DNA from: Rhodobacter sp.
Lineage (GTDB): Bacteria; Pseudomonadota; Alphaproteobacteria; Rhodobacterales; Rhodobacteraceae
Length of the DNA stretch: 64,000 nt
Assembly: GCA_022824145.1 (NCBI GenBank)
Contig: JAJEAY010000271.1
Span: forward strand, 29,588-93,587
Direction: 5' to 3'
Below the pieces are notes generated by a model. It saw nothing but the letters and a program-made list of their open reading frames with translations, made no database searches and had not been told where the DNA came from. The number at the start of each line of letters is the position of its first letter. The first letter of the stretch is position 1. The translations under genes were made by a program, and so were the position numbers. Below, in pieces: positions 47,310 to 57,346 of the stretch.

Positions 47310-48259
47310 CAGAGATCCGGAAATTTCATATGAAAGTTGTTGTTTTCTCTTAGGTTGTGCCCATCGTGTTGATTGACGTCAGCCCAGGACGCCTCGTTAC
47401 CCCTGCCAACCGCATGAGAAATGATTCGTCCTCGAACATGATCCTCTTCTCCGTAGGGCTTGGCAATTCGACGGATCAAGGCGATAACGGAATCAGGCAC
47501 GGAAGCGCCAATACGAGGTCGAGGTTCAATCCTCAGATGGCGTACGATAAAGCCGGTCCCATTCCTAGCGAAGTGTTGACCCGCGGGCTTGCCCAGTGTT
47601 CTGGCGGCTTTCAGGAGGTCCGAAAAAGTTCCTGTCCGGTCGGTCCTTCTGGCTCTTCCATGCTAAACCTCTCAATGGTGAGCAGCAACGGCTCGGGCGA
47701 GCCCTCGAATATCCACTTCCTGTCAATTTGCATTGCCGTGCCAAGGACTGATGAGGGGTGCTGGAGTTCAGTGCGCCGAGGATCGCGACGGAAAGACAGA
47801 TCGTCGCTGCCATGGCGAACACCATGAGAGCCTCGTGCCTGGTCGGAGCGGATTCACGGTGCGTTCGACAGGATCATCCTGAGGCGCACCACCCGCGTTT
47901 AGCATTTGCGGTGTTGATAATACTGACACGCCCCGATCGGTAGAATTTTCATCTGATTTATCAAACAAGACTAATTCGTGTCTGTAAGAAAACCCCTCAA
48001 TTCCGCGCTTCCCGGCTTCGGTTTCTGCCGCGCCCGCCCATCCGCCTGCCGACGGCATGGCCTGATCTTGATCTGGCAGCGCTACAGGACCGCACGGCTG
48101 TGTCTTCAGGACATGATTCCGCGCCCTTCGCTGGCGCCGGCGCACGGGGCCATGGTTCCCGCGCCGGGCGGGTTCAACAGCCTTTAGGGTGCTGCGCCGG
48201 CACCGTCAGGCGGCACGCGGCCGCTGCTTCCTCAGGTACTCTCTGCGGCGCAGAAGCAG
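47310..48259. other. about 950 bp of probable transposon debris
   Basis: No intact gene. Open frames exist on both strands (for example at 47565-47825 minus) but none carries a motif I can name. Its position between an EamA gene and an IS630 C-terminal remnant suggests eroded IS sequence. Confidence 0.4.
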
Positions 48260-48411
48260 GCCGATGCGGTGGACGTTTAGGTCGAGCACGGAGAGGGCGG
48301 CGGCGTGCGGAACCGGGAAACGCTCTGGCGCGCCGTCCGCGAAGTTTTCGAGAACATCGAACCTCAGGAATGTGCGAACTACCCCAGGATTGCCGGATAT
48401 GGCTTCAACTA
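48260..48411 (+). mobile_element. IS630-family transposase C-terminal remnant, inverted copy
   Basis: The plus strand reads VRNRETLWRAVREVFENIEP QECANYPRIAGYGFN and a TAG stop. This is the C-terminus of an IS630 transposase. Its reverse complement aligns over about 100 bp with 45335-45440, with identical runs such as TTCGCACATTCCTG. The two remnants are therefore related copies in opposite orientation about 3 kb apart. Upstream catalytic parts of this copy are not recognisable. Confidence 0.7.
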
Positions 48412-48770
48412 GACCGAACACATTCTAGACTAACCGCTGCGCCGTGTCCTCGTTGAGGATTGGGAGAGTGTCCCTGACTTCTTTCTGTCTAGGTTTGGTT
48501 TGATTCCGGCATATGTCAGGAAGCAATTTACGAAGGAATTTTTTTTTCTGTCAGATATTTGTGAGGGAATTCTGATTTCTGTTCCGTGCTGAAACGACTG
48601 TCCATTGAGCGGGATCGAACTTGGAGGGAATTGCTGGACCTGATGGAAGCGCTGGCTGGTGGCGCAGATGAGATTCTTTGGTCTCTTTCTTCACGGCCAC
48701 GGACCTGTTCGCGGCCGACCCGGTCAGTAACGGGAACCGAATTGCGGACTTGAAGCGGGGACAGGAAGTC
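48412..48770. other. gene-free stretch downstream of fadB
   Basis: About 360 bp, partly T-rich (TTTTTTTTCTG near 48540), with no gene. The minus-strand fadB block ends here, so a terminator on that strand would be expected; I did not find a clear one. Confidence 0.4.
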
Positions 48771-50963
48771 TCAGGCGGCCTGAGCGTCGTTGCGTTTGTA
48801 GAATCCCGTTCCTTTGGTTGCGATCTCCTTTAGCAGATCCGGCACCCGGAATCTTGCGCCGAGGCCAGCTTCCAGCCGTTCGCATATTTCGACCGCCTTT
48901 GCCGGACCAATCATGTCGATCCAGGAAAACGGCCCTCCCGACCACGGCGCGAATCCCCAACCAAGAACTGAGCCGACATCACCTTCGCGGATGTCAGTCA
49001 GAACCCCTTCTTCCATGGCACGGATCGCTTCCAGTACCTGCACAAGGAGCAGCCTGTGCTGAACGTCTGTCATTTCCGGTTGGTTCACGTTCAGCGGGTA
49101 TCGTTGTCCCAGCCCTTCCCAAAGACCCTGCCTCTTGCCCCGGTCATCATACACGTAGAATCCCGCTTTGGCCTTGCGGCCCAGCCGGCCTTCGCTCTCC
49201 ATCCAGAACAGCACGTCGTCGCAGATCCCGTTAGGATAGTCGCCACCCGTCGCTGCTTTGGTCGCACGCGCGATTCTCGCGCCCAGGTCAATTGAGGTCT
49301 CGTCGACGAGCTGCAGCGGCCCGAGTGGAAAACCAAGCAGTTTGGCGGCATTCTCGATCAGGGCTGGCGCCACGCCCTCGGCGACCATGCGGATGCCTTC
49401 ATTGATGTATGGAATGATGCAGCGGTTGGCGAAAAAGAACCGGGCGTCGTTGACGACGATCGGCGTTTTCCGGATCTGGCGCACGTAGTCCAAAGCCTTG
49501 GCAACCGCTCGGTCGCCGGTTTCCCGGCCCTTAATGATCTCCACAAGCATCATTTTCTCGACCGGGGAGAAAAAGTGAATGCCGATGAACTGATCGGGAC
49601 GCACGCTGGCCTTGGCCAGGTCCCCGATCGGAAGGGTGGACGTATTCGACGCAAAGATGCAGTCGCTTCCGACAATGGCTTCGACTTTCCTCGTTATATC
49701 GGCCTTGATTTCCGGATCCTCGAACACCGCTTCAACAATCAGATCGACCCCTTGAAGGGCTTCAAGTTCCGTTGTCGCTGTGATGCGGCCCAGAACCTCG
49801 GCCTTCAACTCTGCCGTTGCCTTGCCGCGCTTTACTCCCTTGTCCATGTAGGCTTCGGTTGCAGCCTTACCTTTGTCGGCCGCATCCTGTGTCCGGTCGA
49901 TCAGGACCACATCGATTCCCGCCTGCGCCGAGACAAGCGCTATGCCGGCACCCATCATTCCTGCACCAAGGACACCAAGCTTCCTCACCCGCTGGTCCGG
50001 CGCTTCCGGCCGGTTCGCTCCCTTCTCGAGCGCTCCCTTGTTGATGAACAGCGACCGGATCATGGCGCTGCTCGATGGATTCATCAAAACCGACACGAAG
50101 TGCCGCGCCTCAATTTTCAGCGCTGTGTCAAAAGGCACGAGAGCGCCTTCGTAAATTGCGGCCAGCATCGCCTTTGCCGCCGGATAGACGCCATGGGTCT
50201 TTCCATGCACCATCGCAGCGGCTCCGACGAAGGTCATGTATCCGGCTGGATGATAGGGAGAGCCTCCCGGCATCCTATAGCCCTTCGTGTCCCAGGGCTT
50301 CACCAGGTCTCCGTCATTCGCGTTCAGTATCCATTCCCGGGCCGCGGCGACCGGATCGTCAACGACCTCGTCAATCAGTCCCGTACCCCTCGCGGTCTTC
50401 GGGTCGCTCAGCCTGCCTTCAAGCAGAACGGGCGCCGCCGCCATCGCGCCGAGCTTGCGGACCACTCGGGTGGTTCCGCCCGCGCCGGGAAAGAGGCCCA
50501 CGTGAATTTCCGGCAAGCCGATCTTCGCCTTTGGATTGTCTGCGCAGAAAATGCGGTGGCATGCGAGCGGGATTTCGTAGCCGATTCCCAACGCCGTTCC
50601 CGGAAGGGCGGCGGCTATCGGCTTGCCGCCCCGGTTGGTTTTGGGATCCATTCCGGCGCGTTCGATCTTCCTGAGAAGCTCATGCAGCTGCATGATTCGC
50701 TCGAACAGCCCCGGAGCAGGCGGCTCACCGGCCTCCTCCTTCATTCTCGCCAGGACGTTCAGGTCCATTCCGGCCGCAAACGTGTCCTTTCCGCTGGTGA
50801 TTATGGCGCCCTTGACGGCGTCGTCAGCCAACACGGTGTCGATGTGGTCGTTGAGCTGCTTGATGCCGTGCTGCGACAGGACGTTCATCGACCTGTTCGG
50901 GATATCCCAGGTGATGGTGGCAATGCCGGCGACGTCGGTCGAATAGGAAAAATCTGTCATCAT
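48771..50963 (-). CDS. fadB: fatty-acid oxidation multienzyme: enoyl-CoA hydratase + 3-hydroxyacyl-CoA dehydrogenase
   Basis: The 730-residue FadB/FadJ-type protein has an N-terminal crotonase domain (GKDTFAAGMDLNVLARMKEE; LPEIHVGLFPGAGGTTRVVR with the catalytic Glu region) followed from about residue 330 by an NAD-binding 3-hydroxyacyl-CoA dehydrogenase (LGVLGAGMMGAGIALVSAQA; IGIHFFSPVEKMMLVEIIKG) and two C-terminal helical domains. It hydrates enoyl-CoA and oxidises the hydroxyacyl-CoA. It follows fadA by 73 bp and is the last gene of the block. Confidence 0.93.
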   Translation of the reverse strand: MMTDFSYSTDVAGIATITWDIPNRSMNVLSQHGIKQLNDHIDTVLADDAVKGAIITSGKDTFAAGMDLNVLARMKEEAGEPPAPGLFERIMQLHELLRKIERAGMDPKTNRGGKPIAAALPGTALGIGYEIPLACHRIFCADNPKAKIGLPEIHVGLFPGAGGTTRVVRKLGAMAAAPVLLEGRLSDPKTARGTGLIDEVVDDPVAAAREWILNANDGDLVKPWDTKGYRMPGGSPYHPAGYMTFVGAAAMVHGKTHGVYPAAKAMLAAIYEGALVPFDTALKIEARHFVSVLMNPSSSAMIRSLFINKGALEKGANRPEAPDQRVRKLGVLGAGMMGAGIALVSAQAGIDVVLIDRTQDAADKGKAATEAYMDKGVKRGKATAELKAEVLGRITATTELEALQGVDLIVEAVFEDPEIKADITRKVEAIVGSDCIFASNTSTLPIGDLAKASVRPDQFIGIHFFSPVEKMMLVEIIKGRETGDRAVAKALDYVRQIRKTPIVVNDARFFFANRCIIPYINEGIRMVAEGVAPALIENAAKLLGFPLGPLQLVDETSIDLGARIARATKAATGGDYPNGICDDVLFWMESEGRLGRKAKAGFYVYDDRGKRQGLWEGLGQRYPLNVNQPEMTDVQHRLLLVQVLEAIRAMEEGVLTDIREGDVGSVLGWGFAPWSGGPFSWIDMIGPAKAVEICERLEAGLGARFRVPDLLKEIATKGTGFYKRNDAQAA

Positions 50964-51036
50964 TCTGGCCCTTTCAGGTCATGGCCGGGAAACCGTGCCT
51001 TCCGCGACGCTGGACACGCCGATTCCAGGTCGCGCG

Positions 51037-52248
51037 TCATACGCGCTCGATCACCGTCGCCGCACCCATTCCTGAACCGATGCAGAGCGTAGCGAGTCCC
51101 GTTTCCCTGTCGGAGCGCTCAAGTTCGTCGAGAAGAGTGCCGAGAATCACGGCACCGGTGGCGCCAAGTGGATGGCCCATCGCGATCGAACCGCCGTTCA
51201 CATTCACCACGTCCGGGTCGACTTCGAACGCCTGCATGAACCGAAGTACGACGGAAGCGAACGCCTCGTTGACCTCGAAGAGATCGATGTCCGAAATCTC
51301 CATCCCGTTTTCGGCCAGCAGCTTCCGGGTGGCCGGTACCGGGCCTGTAAGCATAATCGTCGGGTCAGTGCCGACCTTGGCCGTTCCCTTGATTCTTGCG
51401 CGCGGCTTCAATCCATGCCGGTCGCCATACTCCTTGCTTCCCACGAGCACCGCAGCGGCGCCGTCAACGATTCCGCTTGAGTTTCCGGCATGATGTATAT
51501 GGTCGATGCGTTCCAGATGCGGGTATTTCATCAGGGCGATTGTGTCGAATCCGGGCATTGACTCACCCATTTCCCTGAAGCTTGGTTTCAGAGCGCCAAG
51601 TGTCTGCATGTCGGTTTCCGGCCGCATGTATTCGTCGTGATCAAGAATGGGGATGCCGTTGAGATCCCTGATCTCGACAATCGAGTTTCCGAACCTTCCC
51701 TCATCCCAGGCGGTCTTGGCCCGGTTCTGGCTGCGCATGGCCAGTTCATCCGCATCGTCTCGGCTGAATCCGTATTCGGTCGCGATGATGTCGGCGCTGA
51801 TTCCCTGCGGTACGAAATATGTCTTCATCGCGATCGTAGGATCGGCCGCTACGGCGGCGCCGTCGCTTCCCATCGGAACGCGGCCCATCATTTCCACGCC
51901 CCCTGCGATATATGCATCGCCGGCTCCGCCACGAACCTGGTTCGCCGCCATGTTGACCGCTTCGAGACCGGAGGCGCAGAATCGATTGACTGAAACGCCT
52001 GGAATCGACTCGTCAAGCTCTGACGCGAGCACTGCCGTTCGCGCAAGGCATCCACCCTGTTCTCCGATCTGGGTGACGTTTCCCCAGATCACGTCCTCGA
52101 CTGCATGACCTTCAAGATCGTTGCGCGCCTTCAACGCATTAAGCATGTCCGCCGAGAGTTTAGCGGCTGTCACTTCATGCAGCGAGCCGTTGCTGCGGCC
52201 CTTTCCGCGCGGTGACCGCACTGCGTCATAGATATAGGCGTCAGCCAT
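51037..52248 (-). CDS. fadA: acetyl-CoA C-acyltransferase (3-ketoacyl-CoA thiolase)
   Basis: This is a 403-residue thiolase with the acyl-accepting Cys91 in VNRFCASGLEAVNMAANQV, the catalytic His in NGGSIAMGHPLGATGA and the second Cys in LCIGSGMGAATVIERV. It cleaves 3-ketoacyl-CoA to acetyl-CoA and a shortened acyl-CoA. It starts 15 bp after the GST gene stop and precedes fadB, forming the usual alpha/beta pair of the bacterial beta-oxidation complex. Confidence 0.94.
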   Translation of the reverse strand: MADAYIYDAVRSPRGKGRSNGSLHEVTAAKLSADMLNALKARNDLEGHAVEDVIWGNVTQIGEQGGCLARTAVLASELDESIPGVSVNRFCASGLEAVNMAANQVRGGAGDAYIAGGVEMMGRVPMGSDGAAVAADPTIAMKTYFVPQGISADIIATEYGFSRDDADELAMRSQNRAKTAWDEGRFGNSIVEIRDLNGIPILDHDEYMRPETDMQTLGALKPSFREMGESMPGFDTIALMKYPHLERIDHIHHAGNSSGIVDGAAAVLVGSKEYGDRHGLKPRARIKGTAKVGTDPTIMLTGPVPATRKLLAENGMEISDIDLFEVNEAFASVVLRFMQAFEVDPDVVNVNGGSIAMGHPLGATGAVILGTLLDELERSDRETGLATLCIGSGMGAATVIERV

Positions 52249-52263
52249 TGAGTCGGTCCTTCT

Positions 52264-52899
52264 TCAGGCCCGGTCCTTGGGACTGCCGGGCATTAAGTCA
52301 TAGGGATGCTTCCAACCAGGCAATTCGCTGATCCGGGTCAGCCATGTGTCGATGTTCGGCCAGTCGGAACGCTCGAAGCTGAAGGGTTCGGGGTAGTAAA
52401 GATATCCACAGCAGGAAAGGTCGGCGTTTGTCAGGCTGTCACCTACGATCCAGTTGCGGCCCTGCAGATGGGTTTCAAGCACTTGGAAAGCTGACTTCAA
52501 CCGGCCCTGCATGAAGGAAATCACGTCACTTGACCGTCTGTCCTCTGGAAGGAAGTTCATCAGGAAGCGTGTCATGCCCGCCTGGCTGGACAATTTGTGG
52601 TTGTCCCACAGCACCCAGCGAAGCACTTCATAGCGTTCGTCTCCCTGTCCGCCAAACTTGCCGGACCTGTCCGAAACATACTGTTGGATCACACCGGACT
52701 GGCTGAGCCTTACATCGCCGTCGACAAGCACTGGAGCTTCGCCCATTTCATTGACTTCGCTCCGGTATTCCTGGGATCTTGTCGCCCCGTTGAAGAAATC
52801 GACGAATTCCGGCTTCCAGGCCAGGCCGGACAGTTCCAGTGCCAGCGCCGCCTTGTAGGCGTTGCCCGACTCGCCGAAGCAGAACAGCTTGATGGTCAT
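52264..52899 (-). CDS. glutathione S-transferase family protein
   Basis: The 211-residue protein has an N-terminal thioredoxin-like GST domain (MTIKLFCFGESGNAYKAALA, with the Ser-Gly-Asn of SGNAYK in the catalytic position and the glutathione-binding turn GEAPVLVDGDVRLSQSGVIQ) and a C-terminal helical domain (FQVLETHLQGRNWIVGDSLT, NADLSCCGYLYY). It sits inside the fatty-acid oxidation block 15 bp before fadA, suggesting co-expression. It may detoxify reactive acyl or aldehyde products; this is inference from position. Confidence 0.9.
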   Translation of the reverse strand: MTIKLFCFGESGNAYKAALALELSGLAWKPEFVDFFNGATRSQEYRSEVNEMGEAPVLVDGDVRLSQSGVIQQYVSDRSGKFGGQGDERYEVLRWVLWDNHKLSSQAGMTRFLMNFLPEDRRSSDVISFMQGRLKSAFQVLETHLQGRNWIVGDSLTNADLSCCGYLYYPEPFSFERSDWPNIDTWLTRISELPGWKHPYDLMPGSPKDRA

Positions 52900-53216
52900 G
52901 CGGTGCGATCTCCTGAATTGCGCCAGCTGCGGCGGCTGGTCGTTGGATTTGGCGTCTCCGGGTATCCGTGGGGATTCGGAGGCCAGAATGCAAGCGGGTT
53001 GGAGCGATTCGTTTCACTGATTCTGGAATTGAACAACTCAAGCGTTTGCCGACGAACGATTGGCACACCTTGCAGGGACGCCATCGGACGCTCTGCCGGA
53101 GGGATTTTGCTTACTCAGCCGGTCGTCAGCAGTCTCTGTTATTCGGAATGACTGCGTGCAATGCGGTAATTGCGTTGCACCGGCGATTGCAGAGAACAAA
53201 CCTGTGTCGCCGATGC
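52900..53216. other. intergenic region upstream of the GST-fadA-fadB genes
   Basis: About 315 bp without a gene, between the acyl-CoA dehydrogenase stop and the GST start. It probably carries the promoter of the GST-fadA-fadB unit. No distinct operator was seen. Confidence 0.4.
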
Positions 53217-54383
53217 CTATGCCCTCGAATCCGCGAAGCTCCTTGAGATCAATTCCTTCATGATTTCGTTTGTTCCGCCATAGATCCGCTGTACCCGTGC
53301 ATCTGCCCACATCTCCGCCACGGCGTATTCCTGCATGTAGCCGTAGCCGCCATGCAGCTGCACGCATTCATCCAGCACTTCGCCTTGGGTGTCCGTAAGC
53401 CAGTATTTCGCCATTGCGGCCTTTTCGACTGTCAGGCGACCCTGAAGATGTTCAGCGATGCACTGATCCAGGAAGGCCCTCGCGACCGTGGTTTTGGTCA
53501 GGCATTCAGCCAGTTTGAAACGCGTGTTCTGGAACTGCATGATGGGACCGCCAAACGCTTCCCGCTCCTGCGCATAGGCGGTCGTACGTTCAACGGCGCC
53601 TTCCATGGCTCCAACGGCGCCGCACCCGATGATCAGCCGTTCCTGTGGCAACTGCTGCATCATTTGAAAGAAGCCCTGACCCTCCTGGCCGCCGAGAAGG
53701 TGTTCGGGAGGAACTTCGACGTTGTCGAAAAACAGTTCCGACGTGTCCGCCGCGTGGCAGCCGACCTTTTCGAGGTTGCGTCCGCGGCTGAATCCTTCGG
53801 CGCCGTCGGTTTCGACAACGACAAGAGTGGTGCCGCGCGCTTTGCCATCTGGATCTGTCTTCGCGGCGACAACAATGAGATTCGCATGCTGGCCGTTGGT
53901 GATGAATGTCTTCTGTCCGGTCAGCCGGTACGCGTTTCCATCGCGAACCGCTCTGGTCTTGATGCTCTGTACGTCCGATCCGCCTGAAGGCTCGGTCATG
54001 GCCAAGGCGCCGACCAGTTCGCCCGTCGCCATTTTGGGAAGCCAGCGCTTCTTCTGCTCATCGGTTCCGTAGGCGAGGATGTAGTGCGCAACTATTCCGG
54101 AGTGGATTCCGTGCCCCCACGAGGCGAGATTCGCTCGGCTGGCTTCCATAAGGATCACGGCCTCATGGCCGAAATCTCCGGCTGCGCCGCCGAATTCCTC
54201 CGGGATACTGGGGCACAGAAGGCCAAGAGTTCCCGCCTGCTGCCATGTGGACCGATCCATCTCACCCTGTCTGCGCCAGCGGTCGAAATGCTGCGCCCAC
54301 TCGGTTTCAATGAAGCGGCGTGTGAGATCGGCCAGCATCCTGTGCTCGTCGGTCATCCAGCTTGAGACAATTTGGTCGGGCAT
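53217..54383 (-). CDS. acyl-CoA dehydrogenase
   Basis: The 388-residue flavoenzyme introduces a 2,3-double bond into acyl-CoA and passes electrons to ETF. Motifs are [20 protein letters not shown] and [20 protein letters not shown] for FAD/substrate contact, [20 protein letters not shown] in the C-terminal helical domain, and [16 protein letters not shown] where the catalytic base Glu lies. It belongs to the standard-length ACAD group. It lies between the longer FadE-type dehydrogenase and the GST gene, all on the minus strand. Confidence 0.93.
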   Translation of the reverse strand: MPDQIVSSWMTDEHRMLADLTRRFIETEWAQHFDRWRRQGEMDRSTWQQAGTLGLLCPSIPEEFGGAAGDFGHEAVILMEASRANLASWGHGIHSGIVAHYILAYGTDEQKKRWLPKMATGELVGALAMTEPSGGSDVQSIKTRAVRDGNAYRLTGQKTFITNGQHANLIVVAAKTDPDGKARGTTLVVVETDGAEGFSRGRNLEKVGCHAADTSELFFDNVEVPPEHLLGGQEGQGFFQMMQQLPQERLIIGCGAVGAMEGAVERTTAYAQEREAFGGPIMQFQNTRFKLAECLTKTTVARAFLDQCIAEHLQGRLTVEKAAMAKYWLTDTQGEVLDECVQLHGGYGYMQEYAVAEMWADARVQRIYGGTNEIMKELISRSFADSRA

Positions 54384-54680
54384 ATTCGCTCCCCGTGTAT
54401 TCTGTCAGCGCGGGTCATTGAGCCGCTTCGGAACCGTCGGCCGGAAATCGTGCGCTTTCGTTACTCAATCAACTGGCTGAACGAAAGGGGCGATGCTTCG
54501 AGTCCTGTGCAAAGGTGGAAACCGGCGTTGAATGTGGCGTTCGTTGGTTGAATGCTCACGTGCGCCAGGCGGCCGGATCTTGATTCAAGAAAGGCCACGC
54601 AAGTCGCGGACTCCAGTCTGAATGACTTCCGCTCCGTCCACTGCCAGCAGTCTGAAGCGGAACTCTGCGCCGCCAAAGTG

Positions 54681-56459
54681 TCAGAAATCCTCCGCGTCGA
54701 GTTCCATCACAGGTGCTGCTCCTGATCGGATGCGGGCCAGATGTGCCGTGGTCGATGGAAGCTGGCGTGCCATATAGAAGCGGCCCGTTGCCAGTTTGGC
54801 GCGATGGAACCGCTCGTCATCAGTTCCTTCAGCAAGCGCAGCCATGGACACCTTGGCCATCCGCGTCCACATCAGTCCCAGACATACATGGCCGAACAGA
54901 TGCATGAAATCGTAGGAGCCGCTCAGCGCGTTGTCTGGATCCTTGGCGCTTTCCGCCATGAAAAACATGGATGCGGCCTGAAGATCTCTCGACGCAGCCT
55001 TCAGTGGGTCGAGGAATTCCGCTTTAAGGTCTGATTCGCTCTGATTCTCCTTGATGAATGACTTAAGCGTCTCGAAGAAGGCCATGATCGCTTTCCCACC
55101 ATTAACGGGAAGCTTGCGGCCGACAAGATCAAGAGCCTGAACTCCGTTGGTTCCTTCGTAAACCATCGTTATTCTCGCGTCCCGCACAAATTGCTCAAGT
55201 CCCCATTCGCGGGTGAAGCCCGCCCCGCCAAGCGTCTGCTGTGCAAGCACCGCTGTTTCGAATCCTCTGTCTGTCAGGAAACCCTTGATGACCGGCGTCA
55301 GCAGCGAAATCGTTTCCTCGGCATCCGAATCGTTCAGGCGGCGGGCCCTGTCGATCATCTGCGCTCCCCAGAACGCAAAGGCTCTTGCGCCTTCGACAAA
55401 GCTCTTCTGAGCCAAAAGGTTTCGACGCACGTCTGGATGGACGATTATCGGGTCGGCAGGGCCTTCGGGGTTGCTCGGTCCGGTAACGCGGCGGCCCTGA
55501 AGCCTGTCCACCGCGAATTGTACGGCGTTCTGGTAAGCAACGGCGCCCTGGGCGTAGCCCTGTAGGCCGACACCGAGCCGCGCCTCGTTCATCATCGTGA
55601 ACATCGCCCGCATGCCCCGGTGCTCCGCCCCGACCAGATGCCCCACCGCGTGATCGTAATTCATGACACATGTCGCGTTTCCGTGAATTCCCATCTTGGA
55701 CTCAAGACCTCCGCAGGACACACCGTTCCGCTCCCCCAGCGAGCCGTCTTCGCCGATCAGGAATTTCGGCACGATGAACAGGGAAATGCCCTTGATTCCA
55801 TCCGGGCCACCCGGGATTCTCGCGAGAACCAGGTGAACTATGTTTTCCGTAAGGTCGTGCTCACCGGCGGAGATCCAGATTTTCTGGCCGGTTATGCGGT
55901 ATGTTCCATCGACCTGAGGTTCCGCCTTTGTCCGAATCAATCCGAGATCGGTACCGCAGTGAGGCTCCGTCAGGTTCATCGTGCCTGACCAGCGGCCGCT
56001 GACCATGTTCGGCAGGTAGGTGGATTTTTGCTCTTCGGAGCCGTGGGCAAATATCGCGGAGGCTGCGCCATGTGTAAGGCCTTGGTACATGTTCAGGGCC
56101 ATGTTGGCCGATACGAACATCTCGCCCACCGCGATTCCCATCAGCCCCGGCAGTCCTTGGCCTCCGAATTCCGGATCCATGTCAAGACCCGTCCAGCCGC
56201 CTTCGCGCATCAGATCATAGGCTTCACGGAAGCCCTCCGGTGCGCGCACGGCACCGTTTTCGAAAGTGCAGCCCTGTTCGTCACCGACTTTGTTCAAGGG
56301 CTGGAGCTCCTGCTCAGCGAATTTCGCGGCTTCCGCCAGTATCGCGCCGGTGAATTCGCGGTCCAGATCCTGGTATCCGGGAATGTCGGATCCGCTGACG
56401 TCCATTACGTCATGCAGCAGGTACTGCATGTCCCTGATCGGGGCGGAATATCCAGCCAT
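54681..56459 (-). CDS. long acyl-CoA dehydrogenase (FadE-type, about 590 residues)
   Basis: The 592-residue enzyme has the acyl-CoA dehydrogenase core ([60 protein letters not shown]) plus a C-terminal extension of about 120 residues ([40 protein letters not shown]). The same layout is found in proteobacterial FadE-like enzymes for longer substrates and in DmdC (methylmercaptopropionyl-CoA dehydrogenase). The fatty-acid block favours a beta-oxidation role. It is the first gene of the minus-strand block. Confidence 0.9.
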   Translation of the reverse strand: MAGYSAPIRDMQYLLHDVMDVSGSDIPGYQDLDREFTGAILAEAAKFAEQELQPLNKVGDEQGCTFENGAVRAPEGFREAYDLMREGGWTGLDMDPEFGGQGLPGLMGIAVGEMFVSANMALNMYQGLTHGAASAIFAHGSEEQKSTYLPNMVSGRWSGTMNLTEPHCGTDLGLIRTKAEPQVDGTYRITGQKIWISAGEHDLTENIVHLVLARIPGGPDGIKGISLFIVPKFLIGEDGSLGERNGVSCGGLESKMGIHGNATCVMNYDHAVGHLVGAEHRGMRAMFTMMNEARLGVGLQGYAQGAVAYQNAVQFAVDRLQGRRVTGPSNPEGPADPIIVHPDVRRNLLAQKSFVEGARAFAFWGAQMIDRARRLNDSDAEETISLLTPVIKGFLTDRGFETAVLAQQTLGGAGFTREWGLEQFVRDARITMVYEGTNGVQALDLVGRKLPVNGGKAIMAFFETLKSFIKENQSESDLKAEFLDPLKAASRDLQAASMFFMAESAKDPDNALSGSYDFMHLFGHVCLGLMWTRMAKVSMAALAEGTDDERFHRAKLATGRFYMARQLPSTTAHLARIRSGAAPVMELDAEDF

Positions 56460-57346
56460 GATGGGCTCCTTGGTTTCAGATGGTCCACGAATCCGAGTAC
56501 CGGTCCCGCATCCGGTTCCGGAAGCATCCTTTACTCATTGGCAAATCAGGTCAAGCTGGGTCGAAGTTCTCTACAGCGGCTGTCCCGTTCGGTGGCATAG
56601 CTGCAAGAGCCGCAAAATTCGGAAGCAGGGTGGCTCCAATCATCGCGGTTCCTCCCACAGCCCGTAGAGAGCGGTTTCAAACCTCATCTCACCTCTCACG
56701 GCAAGCATGTGAGGGCGGCACATGGGTTCCCGGGCTATAGCACAACGGAGTCTCCCGATTCTGGATCACGAATTCGCATTTCGCTTTCGGTTCCTTGGAT
56801 CCCGTGACTCGAAAGTCACGAAGATTCTCGATGATTTCGTCTCCGCACCGAACACTTAGATGCGTCTGGTCTTGGGGCTGTTTTCGCGGAGGATTTAACG
56901 CACGACAATTCAGGTCGCCAATTCGGCTCTGAGGTGTTTAAGTCGGCTGTTCAACGTCTGCATGTTCGAAGCGCAGCTTGTGTGATGTGCGGGTTTGAGG
57001 CATGAAGACTGGAACAGGGCAGGAACAGGAGCGTTCTTCGATTCGTAATTCCCCGGCATTGAGACGAACGAAATGCAGATCCATCGGTTGTGCGGTTCCG
57101 GCGCTTCTGTCGGCATGAGGATGTTCGGCTTGTTCATGGGAAAATGGCGAGATGCGGCCCAGGTTGGCTGATGGCGTCGCATATGCAGTCAATTGACCTA
57201 TTGCCGATGTTCAGTGCGACACGGGAAAAGTGGCCTGTACGAGGAACTGATGCTTTGCAAAGAAAACGAAAAAGTAGCCAACAGCTAAGCAGCCATGGCG
57301 AAACTCTGCAACAACAGAATCGAACGATCGGATTAGGAGGATTATT
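56460..57346. other. divergent intergenic region of about 890 bp
   Basis: It lies between the fadE-type gene (minus) and the restriction-modification gene (plus), so it should hold both promoters. Open frames of up to about 190 codons extend across it, but they overlap the fadE coding region on the other strand or lack any motif. Nothing can be named. The last part, 57200-57340, is comparatively A-rich. Confidence 0.45.

Noticed and set aside
48818-49234. Plus-strand open frames opposite the fadB C-terminus
   Set aside because: They are antisense shadows of a well-conserved enzyme.
49575-51092. A 505-codon open frame on the plus strand opposite fadB and the end of fadA
   Set aside because: It is the exact antisense of two well-supported genes, has no domain of its own and a composition set by the codon bias of the genes it mirrors.
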